Below are positions 12,005-25,605 of a stretch of 64,000 nucleotides of DNA, in pieces. The number at the start of each line of letters is the position of its first letter. Within the stretch, counting starts at the first letter, position 1. The position numbers were made by a program, and so were the translations under genes. The notes beneath the pieces are model-generated. The model was not told the DNA's origin, did not search any database, and saw only the letters and a program-made list of their open reading frames with translations. Origin of the DNA: Telopea speciosissima (taxonomy: Eukaryota > Streptophyta > Magnoliopsida > Proteales > Proteaceae); contig NC_057926.1 of assembly GCF_018873765.1 (NCBI RefSeq), positions 46,243,043-46,307,042 of the forward strand. Reading direction: 5' to 3'.

Positions 12005-14977
12005 GAAGAAAACATCTCTGAACATTGTCACACAAAGGCTTCAATTCTGGTAGACATTAATACCACTTTATCAAGTCAAAAGTATCAGTTTATTGCATAC
12101 TGGTCAGCTCATGGAGCCCCCAAACATCCAATGCCATCCAGGACAATTGAGGCCAACATTTAGATTTTTATATCATTAGTACGAAGGTTTTTGAGACCTA
12201 GTATTTTCGGCCATGGAATATATGTCTCGTACATTTTATATCTTACATTTAAAGTCAAAAGTTGGTACGGCATTAAAAGTCAAAATAAATTCCAAATTAA
12301 TTGATATAGTTCAAATTAATAGCATCTCGTCGGTAAGATGAACATCTCACAAGCAAGTTATGATAGAATTTTTTTTTTTTTGAAGAAACACTTCCGAACA
12401 CTGTCACACAAACGCTTCATTTTAGCTAGACATGAATACCACTTCATTAAATAAAAAAACATCTAATTTTTGTACCCTGGTCTGCCCCTTGTGCCCCCAA
12501 ACATCCAATAACACCCGAGAAAATTGGGGCAAGCGATTAGGTTTCATATGATTAGTACTGAGATTCGAGACCTGGTAATTTTTTGGCCATGGTATGTCTT
12601 ATATATTTTATGTGGGACATTTAATATCATAAGTCGCTAGGGCATTAAAAGTCAAAGTAAATTCTAAATTAAGTGATGTAGTCCAAATTATTAGCATCTT
12701 GCCGGTAAGATGTATATCTCACCGACGAGATACGAAAATTTATGATTTTTAGAAGCCAAACACCACTAAACACTATCACAAAAAGGTTATAATTCAGGTA
12801 AACATGAATTGCTCTTCATCAAATCAAAAGCATCAACTTATTGAACATTGATTAGCCCCAGGAGCTCTCAATCATCCAATATCACCCAGAAAAATTGGGG
12901 CCAATATTTAAGTTTTTGTATGATTAGTACAGATGTTTGAAACTTGGTATTTTTTCGGCCATGGTATGCCTCATACATTTTTTACGGGACATTTGATGTT
13001 CCAAGTCATTAGGGCATTAAAAGTCAAAGTAAATTCCAAATTCAATGATGTAGTTCAAATTATTAGCATCTCGCCGGTAAGATATAAAACTCACCGGCGA
13101 GAAACACCTCTGAACACTGCCACACACAAAGGCTTCATTCAAGTAGACAAAAATATCTTTTCATGAAATAAAAACATCAGTTTATTGCATACTGGTCAGC
13201 CGCTGGGGACCCCAAACATCCAATGTCACCTAGAAAAATTGGGGCCAACATTTAGGTTTTAAATGATTAGTACGGAGGTTTAAGACTTTGTATTTTTTAG
13301 GCCATGTTATGCCTCCTACATTTTATGTGGGACATTTGATGTCATAAGTCAGTAGGGCAATAAAAGTCAAAGTAAATTCCAAATTAAGTGATGTAGTTCA
13401 AATTACTAGCATCTCGCCGGTAAGATGTACAACCCCCCGATCAGATACAATAGATAAAGGCTTCAATTTTTTTTTTGGTAGAAGATAAAGGCTTCAATTC
13501 AGGTAGATATGAATACATGTTCATCAAACCAAAGGCATCAGTTTATTGTATACTGATCAGCCCTTAGAGCCTCCAAACAACCAATGTCACCAAGAAAAAT
13601 TTCCGCCAACATTTAGGTTTTTATATGATTAGTACGGAGGTTTAAAGACTTGGTATTTTTTTGGCCATAGTGTGCCTCATATATTTTATATCATAAGTCG
13701 GTAGAGCATTAAAAGTCAAAGTAAATTCTTAATTAATTAAAGTAGTTCAAATTATTAGCTTCTCGCCGGTAAGATGAAAACTCACCGGCGAGATACGAAA
13801 GGTATTTTTTTAAAAGGAAACATCTCTGAACACTGTCACACAAAGGCTTCATTCAGGTAGACATGAATATCTTTTCATGAAATCAAAAGCATCAGCTTAT
13901 TGCATACTGGTCAGCCCCTAGAGCCCCGAAACATCTGTCACATAGAAAAATTGGGGCCAACATTTAGGTGTTTATATGATTAGTACGGAGGTTTAAGATT
14001 TTGTATTTTTTAGGCCATGGTATGCCTCGTACATTTTCTATGGGATATTTGATGTCATAAGTCGGTAAGGCAATAAAAGTCAAAGTAAATTTCTAAAGTT
14101 CAAATTATTAGCATCTCGCCGGTAAGATGTACATCTCACCACATCTCACCGGCAAAATACAAAATAAAATTTTTTTTTGGAAGGAAATGCCTTCGAGCAC
14201 TATCACACAAAGGCTTCATTTCAGGTAAATGAATACCTCTTTATCAAAATAAAAAGCATCAACTTATTGTATACTTGTCAACCCTTGGAGCCCCCAAACA
14301 ATGCCACCCGAGAAAATTGGGGCAAGCATTTATGTTTTTATCTGATTAATACAGAAGTTTGGGACTTGATATATTTTCGGTCATGGTATGCCTCATATAT
14401 TTTATATGGGGCATTTGATGTCGTATGTCAGTAGGACACTAAAAGTCAAACCAAATTCAAAATTAAGTGATCTAGTTCAAATTATTTGCGTCTCATCGAT
14501 AAGATGTACAACTCACCAGTGAGATACGAACTTTTTTTAGAAGGAAACGCATCTGAACACTATTACACAAAGGCTTTAATTCATATAGACATGAATACCT
14601 CTTCATTAAACAAAAAGCATCAACTTATTACGCACAGGTCAGCCCCTAGAGCCCCCAAACATTCAATGCCACCTAGGAAAATTGGGGCTAGCATTTAGGT
14701 TTTCAAATGTTTGGTACGAAGGTTTGAGAATTAATATATTTTTGTCTATGGTATGTCTCGTTTATTTTATATGATTAGTACGGAGATTTAAGACATGGTA
14801 TTTTTTTTGGCTATGGTATATATGTCTCATATATTTTATATGTTACATATTGTCACGAGTTGGTAGGACATTAAAAATTAAAGTAAATTCCAAATTAAGT
14901 GATGTAGTTCAAATTATTAGCATCTCGCCGGAAAGATATACAACTCTCCAGCACGATACGAAAGATATTTGTTTTAG
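12005..14977 (+). repeat. Higher-order repeat unit 1 (~2973 bp)
   Basis: Eight monomers plus a fused half monomer (about 14769-14960, marked by TATATATGTCTCATA and GTCACGAGTTGGTAGGACA). The fifth monomer is damaged: its head is replaced by a short duplication of AGATAAAGGCTTCAATT near 13455-13500. Confidence 0.85.
13069..13102. other. Palindrome recurring in the array (example)
   Basis: TCTCGCCGGT and ACCGGCGAGA form perfect 10-bp arms around a 14-base spacer. Versions of the same dyad, some with mismatches, occur once per monomer, for example near 12704, 13770, 15673, 16040 and 16732. It is the only GC-rich part of an AT-rich monomer. Confidence 0.85.
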
Positions 14978-17900
14978 AAGGAAACATCTCTGAACACTGT
15001 CACACAAAGGCTTCAATTCTGGTAGACATTAATACCTCTTTATCAAATCAAAAGTATTAGTTTATTGTATACTGGTCAGGCGCTGGAGCCCCCAAACATC
15101 CAATGCCATCCAGGACAATTGAAGCCAACATTTATATTTGTATATCATTAGTATGAAGGTTTTTGAGACTTGGTATTTTTGGCCATGGAATATATGTCTC
15201 GTACATTTTATATGTTACATTTAATGTCAAAATTTGGTAGGGCATTAAAAGTCAAAATAAATTCTAAATTAATTGATATAGTTCAAATTAATAGCATCTC
15301 GCCGGTAAGATGAACATCTCACCAGCAAGTTATGAAAGAAATTTTTTTTTTTTAAAGAAACACTTCCTAACACTGTCATACATAGGCTTCATATCAGCTA
15401 GACATGAATACCACTTCATTAAATAAAGGACATCTAATTTTTGCACACTGGTCAGCCCCTAGTACCCCCAAACATCCAATGACACCCGAGAAAATTGGGG
15501 CCAACAATTAGGTTTTATATGATTAGTACTGTGATTCGAGACCTGGTAATTTTTTGGCCTTGGTATGCTTTATATATTTTAAATGGGACATTTGATATCA
15601 TAAGTCGGTAGTGCATTAAAAGTCAAAGTAAATTCTAAATTAAGTGATGTAGTCCAAATTATTAGCATCTTGCCAGTAAGATGTAAATCTCACCGGCGAG
15701 ATACGAAAAATTATTATTTTAGAAGCCAAACACCACTAAACACTATCACAAAAAGGATTCAATTCCGGTAAACAGGAATACCTCTTCATCAAATCAAAAG
15801 CATCAACTTATTGAACACTGATCAGCACTCGGAGCTCTCAATCATCCAATGTTACCCAAAAAAATTGGGGCCAATATTTAAGTTTTTATATGATTAGTAC
15901 AGTCATTTGAGACTTGGTGTTTTTTGGCCATGGTATGCCTCATACATTTTATATGGGACATTTGATGTACCAAGTCATTAGGGTATTAAAAGTCAAAGTA
16001 AATTCCAAATTCAGTGATTTAGTTCAAATTATTAGCATCTCGCCGGTAAGATATAAAACTCACTGGCGAGAAACACCTCTAAACACTGCCACATAAAGGC
16101 TTCATTCAAGTAGACAAACATATCTTTTCATGAAATAAAAAGCATCAGTTTATTGCATACTGGTAAGCCCCTGGAGACCCCAAACATCCAGGCCAAACAT
16201 TTAGGTTTTTTAAGATTAGTACGAAGGTTTAGGACTTCGTATTTTTTAGGCCATGGTATGCCTCCTATATTTTATGTGGGACATTTGATGTCATAAGTCA
16301 ATAGGGCATTAAATGCCAATGTAAATTCCAAATTAGGTGATGTAGTTCAAATTATTAGCATCTCGCCGGTAAGATGTACAACTCCCCGGTGAGATACAAA
16401 AGATATTTTTTAAAAGGAAACACCTTTGAACACTATCACATAAAGGCTTCAATTCAGGTAGACATGAATACCTCTTCATCAAATCAAAGGCATCAGTTTA
16501 TGGTATACTGATCAGCCCCTAGAGCCTCCAAACAACCAATGTCACCAAAAAAAATTTGGGCCAACATTTAGGTTTTTATATGATCAGCACGGAGGTTTAA
16601 AGACTTGGTATTTTTTTGGCCTTGGTGTGCCACATATATTTTATATTGACATTTTATATCATAAGTCGGTAGGGCATTAAATATCAAAGTAAATTCTAAA
16701 TTAAGTGATGTAGTTCAAATTATTAGCTTCTCACCGGTAAGATGTAAAACTCACCGGCGAGATACGAAAGATATTTTTTTAGAAGGAAACATCTCTGAAC
16801 ACTATCACACAAAGACTTCAATTTAGGTAGACATGAATATCTTTTGGTCAAATCAAAAGCATCAACTTAATGCATACTGGTCAGCCCCTGGAGCCCCCAA
16901 ACATCCAATGTCACATAGAAAAATTGGGGCCAACATTTAGGTTTTTATATGATTAGTACGGAGGTTTAAGACTTTGTAATTTTTGGGTCATGGTATGCCT
17001 CGTACTTTTTCTATGGGATATTTGATGTCCTAAGTCGGTATGACAATAAAAGTCAAAGTAAATTCCAAAAGTTCAAATTATTAGCATCTCGCCGGTAAGA
17101 TGTACATCTCACTAGCGAAATATAAAAGAATTTTTTTTTTTTGGAAGGAAACGCCTTCGAACATTATCACACAAAGGCTTCATTTGAGGTAGTTATGAAT
17201 ACCTCTTTGTCAAAATAAAAAGCATCAGCTTATTGTACACTGGTCAACCCCTGGAGCTCCCAAATAATGTCACCAGGAAAAATTGGGATAAGCATTTAGG
17301 TTTTTATATGATTAATACGGAGGTTTGGGACTTCGTATATTTTCGGCCATTGTATGTCTCGTATATTTTATATGGGACATTTGATATCGTATGTCAGTAG
17401 GATACTAAAAGTCAAAGCCAATTCAAAATTAAGTGATGTACAAATTATTTGTGTCTCACCGGTAAGATGTATAACTCACTAGTGAGATATGAAAGTTTTT
17501 CAGAAGGAAACACATCTGAACATTGTCACACAAACGCTTTAATTCATGTAGACATGAATACCTCTTCATTAAATAAAAAATATCAACTTATTATGCACAG
17601 GTCAGCCCCTAGAGCCCCCAAACATCCAATGCCACCCAGGAAAATTGGGGCCAGCATTTAGGTTTTCATATGTTTGGTACGAAGGTTTGAGAATTAATAT
17701 ATTTTTGTCTATGGTATGTCTCGTTTATTTTATATGGGTCATTTGATGTTATAAGTCGGTAGGGCATTTAAAGCCAAAGTAAATTCCAAATTAAGTAGTG
17801 TAGTCCAAATTATTAGCATCTCGCCGGTAAGATGTCTACATTTTGATTTTTATATGATTAGTATGGAGGTTTGAGACATGGTATTTTTTTCGGCCATGGT

Positions 17901-18061
17901 ATATATGTCTCATACATTTTATATGTTACACATATTGTCATGAGTTGGTAGGACAATAAAAATTAAAGCAAATTTCAAATTAAGTGATGTAGTTCAAATA
18001 ATTAGCATCTCGCTGGAAAGATATACAACACACCTGCATGATACGAAAGATATTTTTTTTA
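14978..18061 (+). repeat. Higher-order repeat unit 2 (~3084 bp)
   Basis: Repeats the monomer order of unit 1, including the fused half monomer (about 17836-18050, with GTCATGAGTTGGTAGGACA). It is ~110 bp longer mainly because the eighth monomer is not shortened before the half unit. Confidence 0.85.
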
Positions 18062-18605
18062 GAAGGAAACATCTCTAAACACTGTCGCACAAAGACTTCA
18101 ATTTTGGTAGACATTAATACCGCTTTATCAAATCAAAAATATCAGTTTATTGAATACTGATATGCCCCTGAAGCCCCCAAGCATCCAATGCATCCCAGGA
18201 CAATTGAGGCCAACATTTAGGTTTTTATATCATTAGTACGAAAGTTTGAGACTTGGTATTTTCGGCCATGGAATATATGTCTCGTACATTTTATATGTTA
18301 CATTTAATGTCAAAAGTTGGCAGGGCATTAAAAGTCAAAATAAATTCCAAATTAATTGATAGAGTTCAAATTAATAGCATCTCGCCGGTAAGATGAACAT
18401 CTCATCAGCAAGTTATAATAGAAATTTTTTTTTTTTTGAAGAAACACTTCTGAACACTATCACACAAAGGCTTCATTTCAGCTAGACATGAATACCACTT
18501 CATTAAATAAAAAACATCTAATTTTTGCATCCTGGTCAGCCCCTTGTGCCCCCAAACATCAAATGACACCCGAGAAAATTGGGGCCAGCAATTAGGTTTT
18601 ATATG
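18062..18605 (+). repeat. Start of a third higher-order unit, truncated
   Basis: Carries the first variant (GGTAGACATTAATACC) and the start of the second (CAGCTAGACATGAATACCA). It then stops within AGGTTTTATATGA, where helicase-copy-1 flank begins. Confidence 0.85.
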
Positions 18606-20012
18606 ACCTTATATGCAACTAGTTCCCTACGAGGCAAAACACTGATCGGGGGAGGTTCAAATTGTAGAACCAGATTCATTGTTGCATGAATAAATGGTTT
18701 GTACACACTATAAATTAGATAACAATAAGTTCCATCAAATTTTAAGAATTTTTTAAACTTACCATGTTTCAGCATCCCTCGATGGCTCATCCTCCGTTTT
18801 ATCTTTGTAGTTTCAGCCAAATCGTTGGTTTTGCTGTCTCTAGCTCTGGTTTCCATTGGTCAAGCATTATCAGTTATTTGCAGTAAACCATCAAATTGAT
18901 CTTCAGCTATTTTAACTATATAAGATGTACCATGTATTCCCATAGAACAGCAATAAAAGCTGCAGACTATTCAAGAAACTAAACTTTGTACCGTGTTGAT
19001 GACATAATCGGCAGCACCTACTGAACAAGATGACCAGACTACACAGAGTGTTTGAGTTGGCTGAACTGATCAACCAGTTCAATGTGTTCAGAATATAGCC
19101 CTTAGCTTCCAGAGAAGACTTCTCACAAGAAAATTTCCATAATACATTATTAATGGATGGTTGCCTTCTGAAAGAACTAGTATTTGAGGGCATATTTCAA
19201 TTCACAAGAAATCATAGACACCTTAAGCTACATACTTAAAACTTCTAAGTTAAACAACTCACCTATATTCTGGTGCTGATGCTGATGCATTTGGTTCCTT
19301 CCCCAGATGGAGTGAAGCAAAACGACTTGATAAATTCTGCAGAGGTTCGGGATTCTGCAGGTCCATCAAAGTTGCAGCACTTGAGATCTCCCAACTCATT
19401 GGAACTTCCAAATTCCTAGTGACCATGAGTAGAAAACATTTAAATTTTCATCCATAATAATATTCAAACATAATGTTACCATACAAAAACTAACTAAATT
19501 ATAGCCCCACCATATAGATAATGTCTTGATCTGCTCATATCGTTAGACCCATTTTGCTCTAAAATTATTTGAAAAGTATATGTCAAGGAGAACGATAATG
19601 TAATTACCCTTCAGAACATTTGAACTTGCAGCGTTGCAGATCATCTACTTTATAATTCCCAAAGACAACATCCAGTCGCTTAGTAAGTTTTGGTATCTCT
19701 TTCAATGGTAAAATATCCCGAACTTTCAAGACTTGTATGTACTTGAAATTTTCTCTGAGAATATCAACAGTCCAGACAAGATTGAATAACCTGTCGACCT
19801 TGTATACTTTCAGCAACTCAGAAGAAGTGTCATCCATTAAGTAGAGATTTTTGCACTTCTGGGGGTGACGCCATCCATTTGCAAGCTTCATTAATACAGC
19901 AAGCACTTCATTCCGAGTCTCGTTCCTTCTTATTTTAGAAATGGATTTCCAGAAATCATTGCTGAAGAGAACCTGTTGAACATTAAATTAAATGCAACTT
20001 GTTATTTATTTG

Positions 20013-20038
20013 GAGAGAGAGAGAGAGAGAGAGAGAGA
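20013..20038. repeat. (GA)n microsatellite
   Basis: About 13 GA repeats in the intron between exons 6 and 7 of helicase copy 1. The same intron of copy 2 has only GAGAGAGAGAAAGAGG at 36666, so it expanded or shrank after duplication. Confidence 0.95.
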
Positions 20039-23000
20039 TTATTACTAAATATGGAGAAGAGGAAAAGGGAAGGGAAGGAAAAGAGCTGTTTTAAAAAGAG
20101 AAATTCAACTTAAATGCGATAAAAATTCAAAAACTCATTCAGATTGTGCAACTGCTTTTTCCAGTAACAGAATGTTCATTTAATAGTGTAATAGCAGGCT
20201 TATTATTTTAAGGCACAAGGACGAGACTACATCGAACAGAAAATGAAAATCTTAAAAAGCTCAGGAATATTAATATCTGAAGACAAAAGAGTTTCTCCTA
20301 AGTTAATAAAATTAAAAAAATGGTAGTGGATATTTATCAAGACTTAGAACTAACAAACATCTTAAACAAAACTGCATGTTAATCAATGAAATTGCTTCTC
20401 CCAGTCACTGTTTGATATTTTCCATGTTTTTCAGTCAAAAGAAATTTACAAAATTTTTGGAAATGGGAATCAATAGCCAGATAAGTAGCCATTTGATTTT
20501 GCAAATTCTTCCTCGGAGAAAGTAAAATTTGAGTCAAAACTTCCTTGTTCCTTCTATAATAAACTCTAGGCCTTGTCCCATTTTCTTATCATGCATTGAG
20601 ATCAGCTATTTAGACTTTGAGTGCTCTCTAGTAGGAAATAAGGAAAATTTTCCAATACAGCCAGGCAACATACCTTCCACCTCGCTCCACCAAACAGAAG
20701 AGAATCCGTGTTAAGTAACTTGTCAAATTCACCAAGTTCAACCAGACCAGAAATTATTGCTTCCTTCAAGCTCTTGTCCTTATCAGCATAAAAAAAAACA
20801 CCCCCGGTCCTTTGCATTAAGGACTAGTTTCCTCCAAATGGAACCACTGTTGATTAAAGTTGGACCATTCCCCGATACCCAGAGGCAGTATCTGCAATGA
20901 AAGTAATCAAGATTCATAAACCAAACTAATTAAACATAATCAACCAAGATATATCTTATGCTCATGTACCTTGCCCTGGTCAAAGCTACATTTGTATGTT
21001 GAAAATTGGCAAGGAAACCCACTGATCCTTTCCCATTAGATCTGACAGTAGAGATTATTATTACATCCTCCTCGCCACCTTGAAACCCATCAACAGTCCG
21101 AACACTCACAGAGAAGTCATTATGTGTATCATATGTGCCCCCAAGTTTTTCTTTAATCGCAAAAACTTGAGCCTTGTATGGGGATATTACACCAACACTA
21201 AGCTTCTTCCTTGAAGCAACCGATGCTGTAACAGTGAAAAATGGGTCATGTACATGTACGTTCACATAGTATGTCCATATAAAAGAATGAGCTTTTCTGA
21301 TCATTAGGTAAAAATGAAAAAAGAAATCAGTTAAAAGGAAAGTATTCAAAGAATTAATGGTGAAATATACCTTTGAAGAGGCTTTTTACAATCTCAGAAA
21401 CCACTGCCACCTCCACTGTGTTTTTCTTGCCATTCCCACCATGTTCCCTTCCATAAGCAACATTTATAAATGAATAGGCCCCATACATATTACCTTGAAG
21501 GAAGTGTCTTTCATGGCTTCTTTCTTTGACCTTTGGAGCATCCAAAATCTGCTTTCCATAGAATTCTTTGTTTGGGAATAAGCTTATTGATGGGTGCATT
21601 CTATACTGGATATTAAGAAGATGCTTCTTGTGTCCCAATGACACCAACCTTTCAAACAGACTTCTTCCAAATTCAGCCTCCTTTGAAATCTAACAAAATG
21701 AAAGGTCCCAAATAAGAGAGAACTATAAAAAAATCAGAAAACATAATGTAATAAAAAGAAGGGGGAAATTCCAACCTTGCTTAGAACCATTGCTGGCAAT
21801 TGCCGTTCATCACCTATGAGAATGGCATGCCGGACACCAGGGAGCTGGAGGGGAATGGCTGATTCACATTCTTTAAGCTGTGCTGCTTCATCAATAACCA
21901 AAAGCTCCAATGGTGTCATCCCATCTGCGTGCAACTTAGCTGAGCTTGAAGCAGTGCAGAAAATCAGGTAAGCATGTTGCAAACAGAAATTGCTGATTGA
22001 ATGTTTATCCATAAACTTGGGAACAGAAAATGCTTTATGAAGGGATGTGAGAATCTGAAGGCACTGTTTTCTGCTCCTATCAAGCACAATTGTATTGGAG
22101 TCACAAACTGTGGTCTTTAAATCTTCAGAATCAACAAAGACGCGCTTCAGCTCATCATCAGTAATAGATCCATGTAACAGAGTTCCAAGAGATTCAAGCA
22201 AATGGAGAGCTTTAAACATGTCTTCTACTATTCTCACCAAAATGAAGGATGTAGATAGGTGTTTACACAAAATACGAACGAAGAATTTGAGGTCCATCCG
22301 AATATCAGTGAATCTTTTCTTGATAAACTCCTCGATTGCCAAAACATCTTTTTTTTCATCATCCTGCCCTTGAGTTTTATTTGTTTGAGAAAGATCCTCT
22401 GGTTTCAGGCAATTCAATTGTATACTGTCTTGAGCAAGAATCTTCTCTTGCCATATATTTTTGCTTTTGCCTTTGCCTTCTTTTAAGTTCTTAACAATTT
22501 CTTTCTTCCTTTTTTCCTTGGTTTTTCCCTTCAACTTCTTAGAAATATCCTCCTCTTTCTCCTTTTTCTTTTTGTCTTCTTTGTTCTCATTTTGAGAAAC
22601 ACCCTCCTTTTCCTTCATTTTCTCCTTCAAATAAGAAAGATACTCAGTATGAGCATCTTCAAGCAAGCGTATCATGGACTTCAGTTGATTATTCCACCCT
22701 GAGAGTGGGGCAAAGCACTTTGCAAGCTCACGAGCACGATAATTCAGAAAAACATCATGAAGGTCTTAAGGATCTTCATTCGCTCCTCATTACCATATAA
22801 TACTATATCTCCCAAGCCATAATTGTGATACTGAAGTGACTCCCTTACCAACTTCAGGAGGCGTGATGTGACTTCCAGTACAGCAATATTAGTGGGTGTG
22901 CATGTGAGGGTTCTGCATTTCATTCGTAGAAGTACCCATAGCAAAGTTCCAACTGTCTTTGTCTTCCCGGTACCTGGAGGACCCCAAATAAGTTTCACTG

Positions 23001-25489
23001 AACTCTTATGGTTGCAACCCTTTCTAGCAATGGATCTCACCACTGCATCAGTCTGTGATTCATTGAGGTTGAAGGTGTGAAGATCTGGGAGAAGAGAATT
23101 TCCATAGATACTGTCATCTTTTGATGATAAGCAGAGATCACAATCAACCCCGACCTATCATTAAAAATGATATAAACAAAATTAACAGTGCATCGTAGCT
23201 TTTTATTTCAGGAGTGAGATCCCTTACTTGAACCTCCATGTGATACCAAAATAAGTGCAAAACATGAGACTTATCATCAAAATCTCTTAAATAATCTGGC
23301 TTTCCACTTTCGAGAAATTCAAAAGTAACTCATCCTTTACCCCTATTTGATTTTGTAGCACATGGACCTATGTAATTGTTGAGACTTGTTTTATTGCCAA
23401 GAGCTTTGTCTATATCGAATTTTAGTAGTGTTTCAAAGTTCATTTTTAATATGCATGATGCAAACAAAACTCCATGTTGGATCTTCTGGTATTGATGGAG
23501 AATGGATGTAAATCTTCAACATGCAACAGTTAATAATCCAATACTACTGCTAAATGTTGACTAGTACTGGCCTGGAAGAAAAAAATAAAATGAAATGAAG
23601 AAGTATGGAAACATTGTTAAAGTTAGTTTCAGTTCCAGTTTTTAGTACAAACACAACCTTTCTTTTTAACCTTTTTCTTTTGTGTGTTAAGAATTGAGAG
23701 TAGGAAGGGTTGCTGTGGACACTGTTGTTCTGTTATTTGGTATTCACATGGTATCTAAGCGCCTACTTTAGAGGAAAGAAGACTAAAATTTAATTCTTGG
23801 GCAATGTAATTTAGAAAGACTAGGTTATTTTAGAATGTGATTGCTAAATTTAGAAAGACTAGGATATGTTAGAATGTGAATGCTACGTCCAGTGGTAACA
23901 ATACATGCCTAACCTAACAAGGGACCGAGTTCAGATCTTGGATTAGTACCACCAAATCTTGATCACATCCATGTTGCATTTTCCAATCAGTAAGTGCTTG
24001 GGAATAAGGATTTCTAGGAAATATCAACCAATCTAGGCCCTTTTGTATTGAAGGGTGAGTTCTTTCGGTTCAATCAATTAGAGAACTTTAACCATCTATC
24101 TGTGGAGTCAGTGACAGCCAGAAACTTTACGGTTGTTTTAGCTCCAAAAATTGACTCCCTGTAGCTGGGTATAATTAAATCTTTCAGGGATGCTTCTAAG
24201 CTGTTACACGGTTTTATCGAGGATATTTCTTCAAGTTCTATGTTACATGAGATCTAGGTTGAACAAACTAATCATTATTTTCATCATTGCTTTTGTCTTA
24301 TGACCTAGGCTATGTTTGATCAGGGATATTTCTTTGATTTTCTTGCCTTCCAAACATAGCCTCAAGTAGAGACAGAAAGTGGGAAAGAAAATGGCAATCA
24401 AAGCTTAGATTGCAGTCACACTTCTGCAAATGATCACAATGCATAACACATAAAGCTCCTGGATTTTCTGGTGAAACAAAGCATTAAATAGACTTTCTTT
24501 TCAAGGCTCTGTTTTCTATTTGCTGAGGTTCCTGGTTCATTTGATCTGATTGGAATTATATCGAAGAATAAATCATAATGCATTGGAAGTATGAAATGAG
24601 TCACAGGTATGAAGAAAACTGCAAATATGAACAAAACCATAGAAATAGAGTTGAGTCTTACAGTGGAATCAGGGGACAAGACCTCCTTGATAACATTCAT
24701 GTTTCCCCCCTCCATCTCCGGGTTCAGTGCATTCCATATACGGTTATTTGTAATCATGTTTATCAGGAAAACAGCAAAAAGGGGTTTCCTCTTCTTCTTC
24801 TGCACTTTTTCTTCTTCAAACACAATGGGTTTTGATGAAATGACTTTGATGAGACAGTCTTTATCTTCCTCTTCCTCTTTGTCTGTTACTGTTCCTTTTG
24901 TGACTACAGCAAGAAGATATGACATTGGAGGCTTGTTTAAATCGTCAATGCATACCGGTCTTACATCTGATAGAGCAATGAGATCTCCAAATTGAGGCTT
25001 GTAGATTTCTTTATCATGCTTACTATCACCCTCTTTTATAACTACCAAGTCATAAAACAAAGCATTTTGTGGCTTGTGAGCATTAGACTTTGCAACATAA
25101 TCTATTTGACATTTAGGTGCTTGGGACAGGTTCATCATGCTAGAACACAGATCAGCATGAGTTTCGTCAATGATGGGGTAAATGTATGAATTCAAGTAAT
25201 GATGTACTGAAAAGAATGTCTTTGGGATCTTCTTCACCTGTAAAGTAACAAATAATAGAAGACACATCAATAGTTGATTTGAGTTATACTGAAAGATATA
25301 TAAGGAGGTAATGGATTAGAATTGTGGTTGGAGTTGGTTTGAGTTCAATTACTTGCTAGAAATTTTTATCATATTAACAAATTTGAAAAAAATAAAATTG
25401 CTGGCATTGAACAAGTAAATGACAGATCAATGTTCCCAGAAGTAGTTTTGAAACACTTGGTTGTGATTCTCGGGGAATATGCATCCAGC

Positions 25490-25605
25490 TGCGTTTGGTA
25501 TGAATTCTTGGAATGTATTCTAGGTCAATTTCACATTCTAGGATGATAAAAAGCATTTTTGGAATGCAAAACCGCTCTAGAATGCATACCAAACACAGTA
25601 GGAAA
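25490..25605. mobile_element. Short MITE with GCGTTTGGTATG ends
   Basis: Left end CTGCGTTTGGTATGAATTC and the reverse complement of the right end CTGTGTTTGGTATGCATTC form ~19-bp inverted termini about 110 bp apart. Related sequence lies at about 42945-43130 (AAACTAAACGCAGCC end) and at 54750-54822. It sits in intron 1 of helicase copy 1. Confidence 0.65.

Larger units (their letters stand above)
11995..18605 (+). repeat. Satellite-like tandem array, ~350-375 bp monomers, higher-order
   Basis: About 18 monomers follow each other head to tail. Anchor words recur: GAAGGAAACATCTCTGAACA, CACAAAGGCTTCAATTCAGG, AAAATTGGGGCCAACATTTA, GATTAGTACGGAGGTTT, GGCCATGGTATGCCTC and TTCAAATTATTAGCATCTCG. Monomer starts lie near 12005, 12382, 12752, 13101, 13452, 13814, 14180, 14540, 14978, 15354, 15722, 16068, 16413, 16782, 17144, 17502, 18062 and 18438. 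Variants recur in the same order about every 3 kb. The first is marked by GGTAGACATTAATACC, the second by CAGCTAGACATGAATACCA, and the third by AAGCCAAACACCACTAAACA. That is higher-order organisation. No long open frame is conserved. The left end is the assembly gap and the right end is abrupt at about 18605. Confidence 0.95.

Noticed and set aside
12933..13166. Open frames of 60-85 codons inside the satellite array
   Set aside because: They recur only because the monomer recurs, their frames are not conserved between copies, and they show no domain.
12005..18605. CRISPR-like repeat array
   Set aside because: Units are ~350 bp, contiguous, without unique spacers, in a plant nuclear genome; this is satellite DNA.
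21777..22486. Plus-strand frames in the helicase pseudogene
   Set aside because: Shadows of exon 3; the same shadows appear opposite copy 2.
22744..22790. Intron at the exon-3 frameshift of helicase copy 1
   Set aside because: Copy 2 is continuous there and no suitable GT/AG pair restores the frame; a 7-bp deletion explains it.
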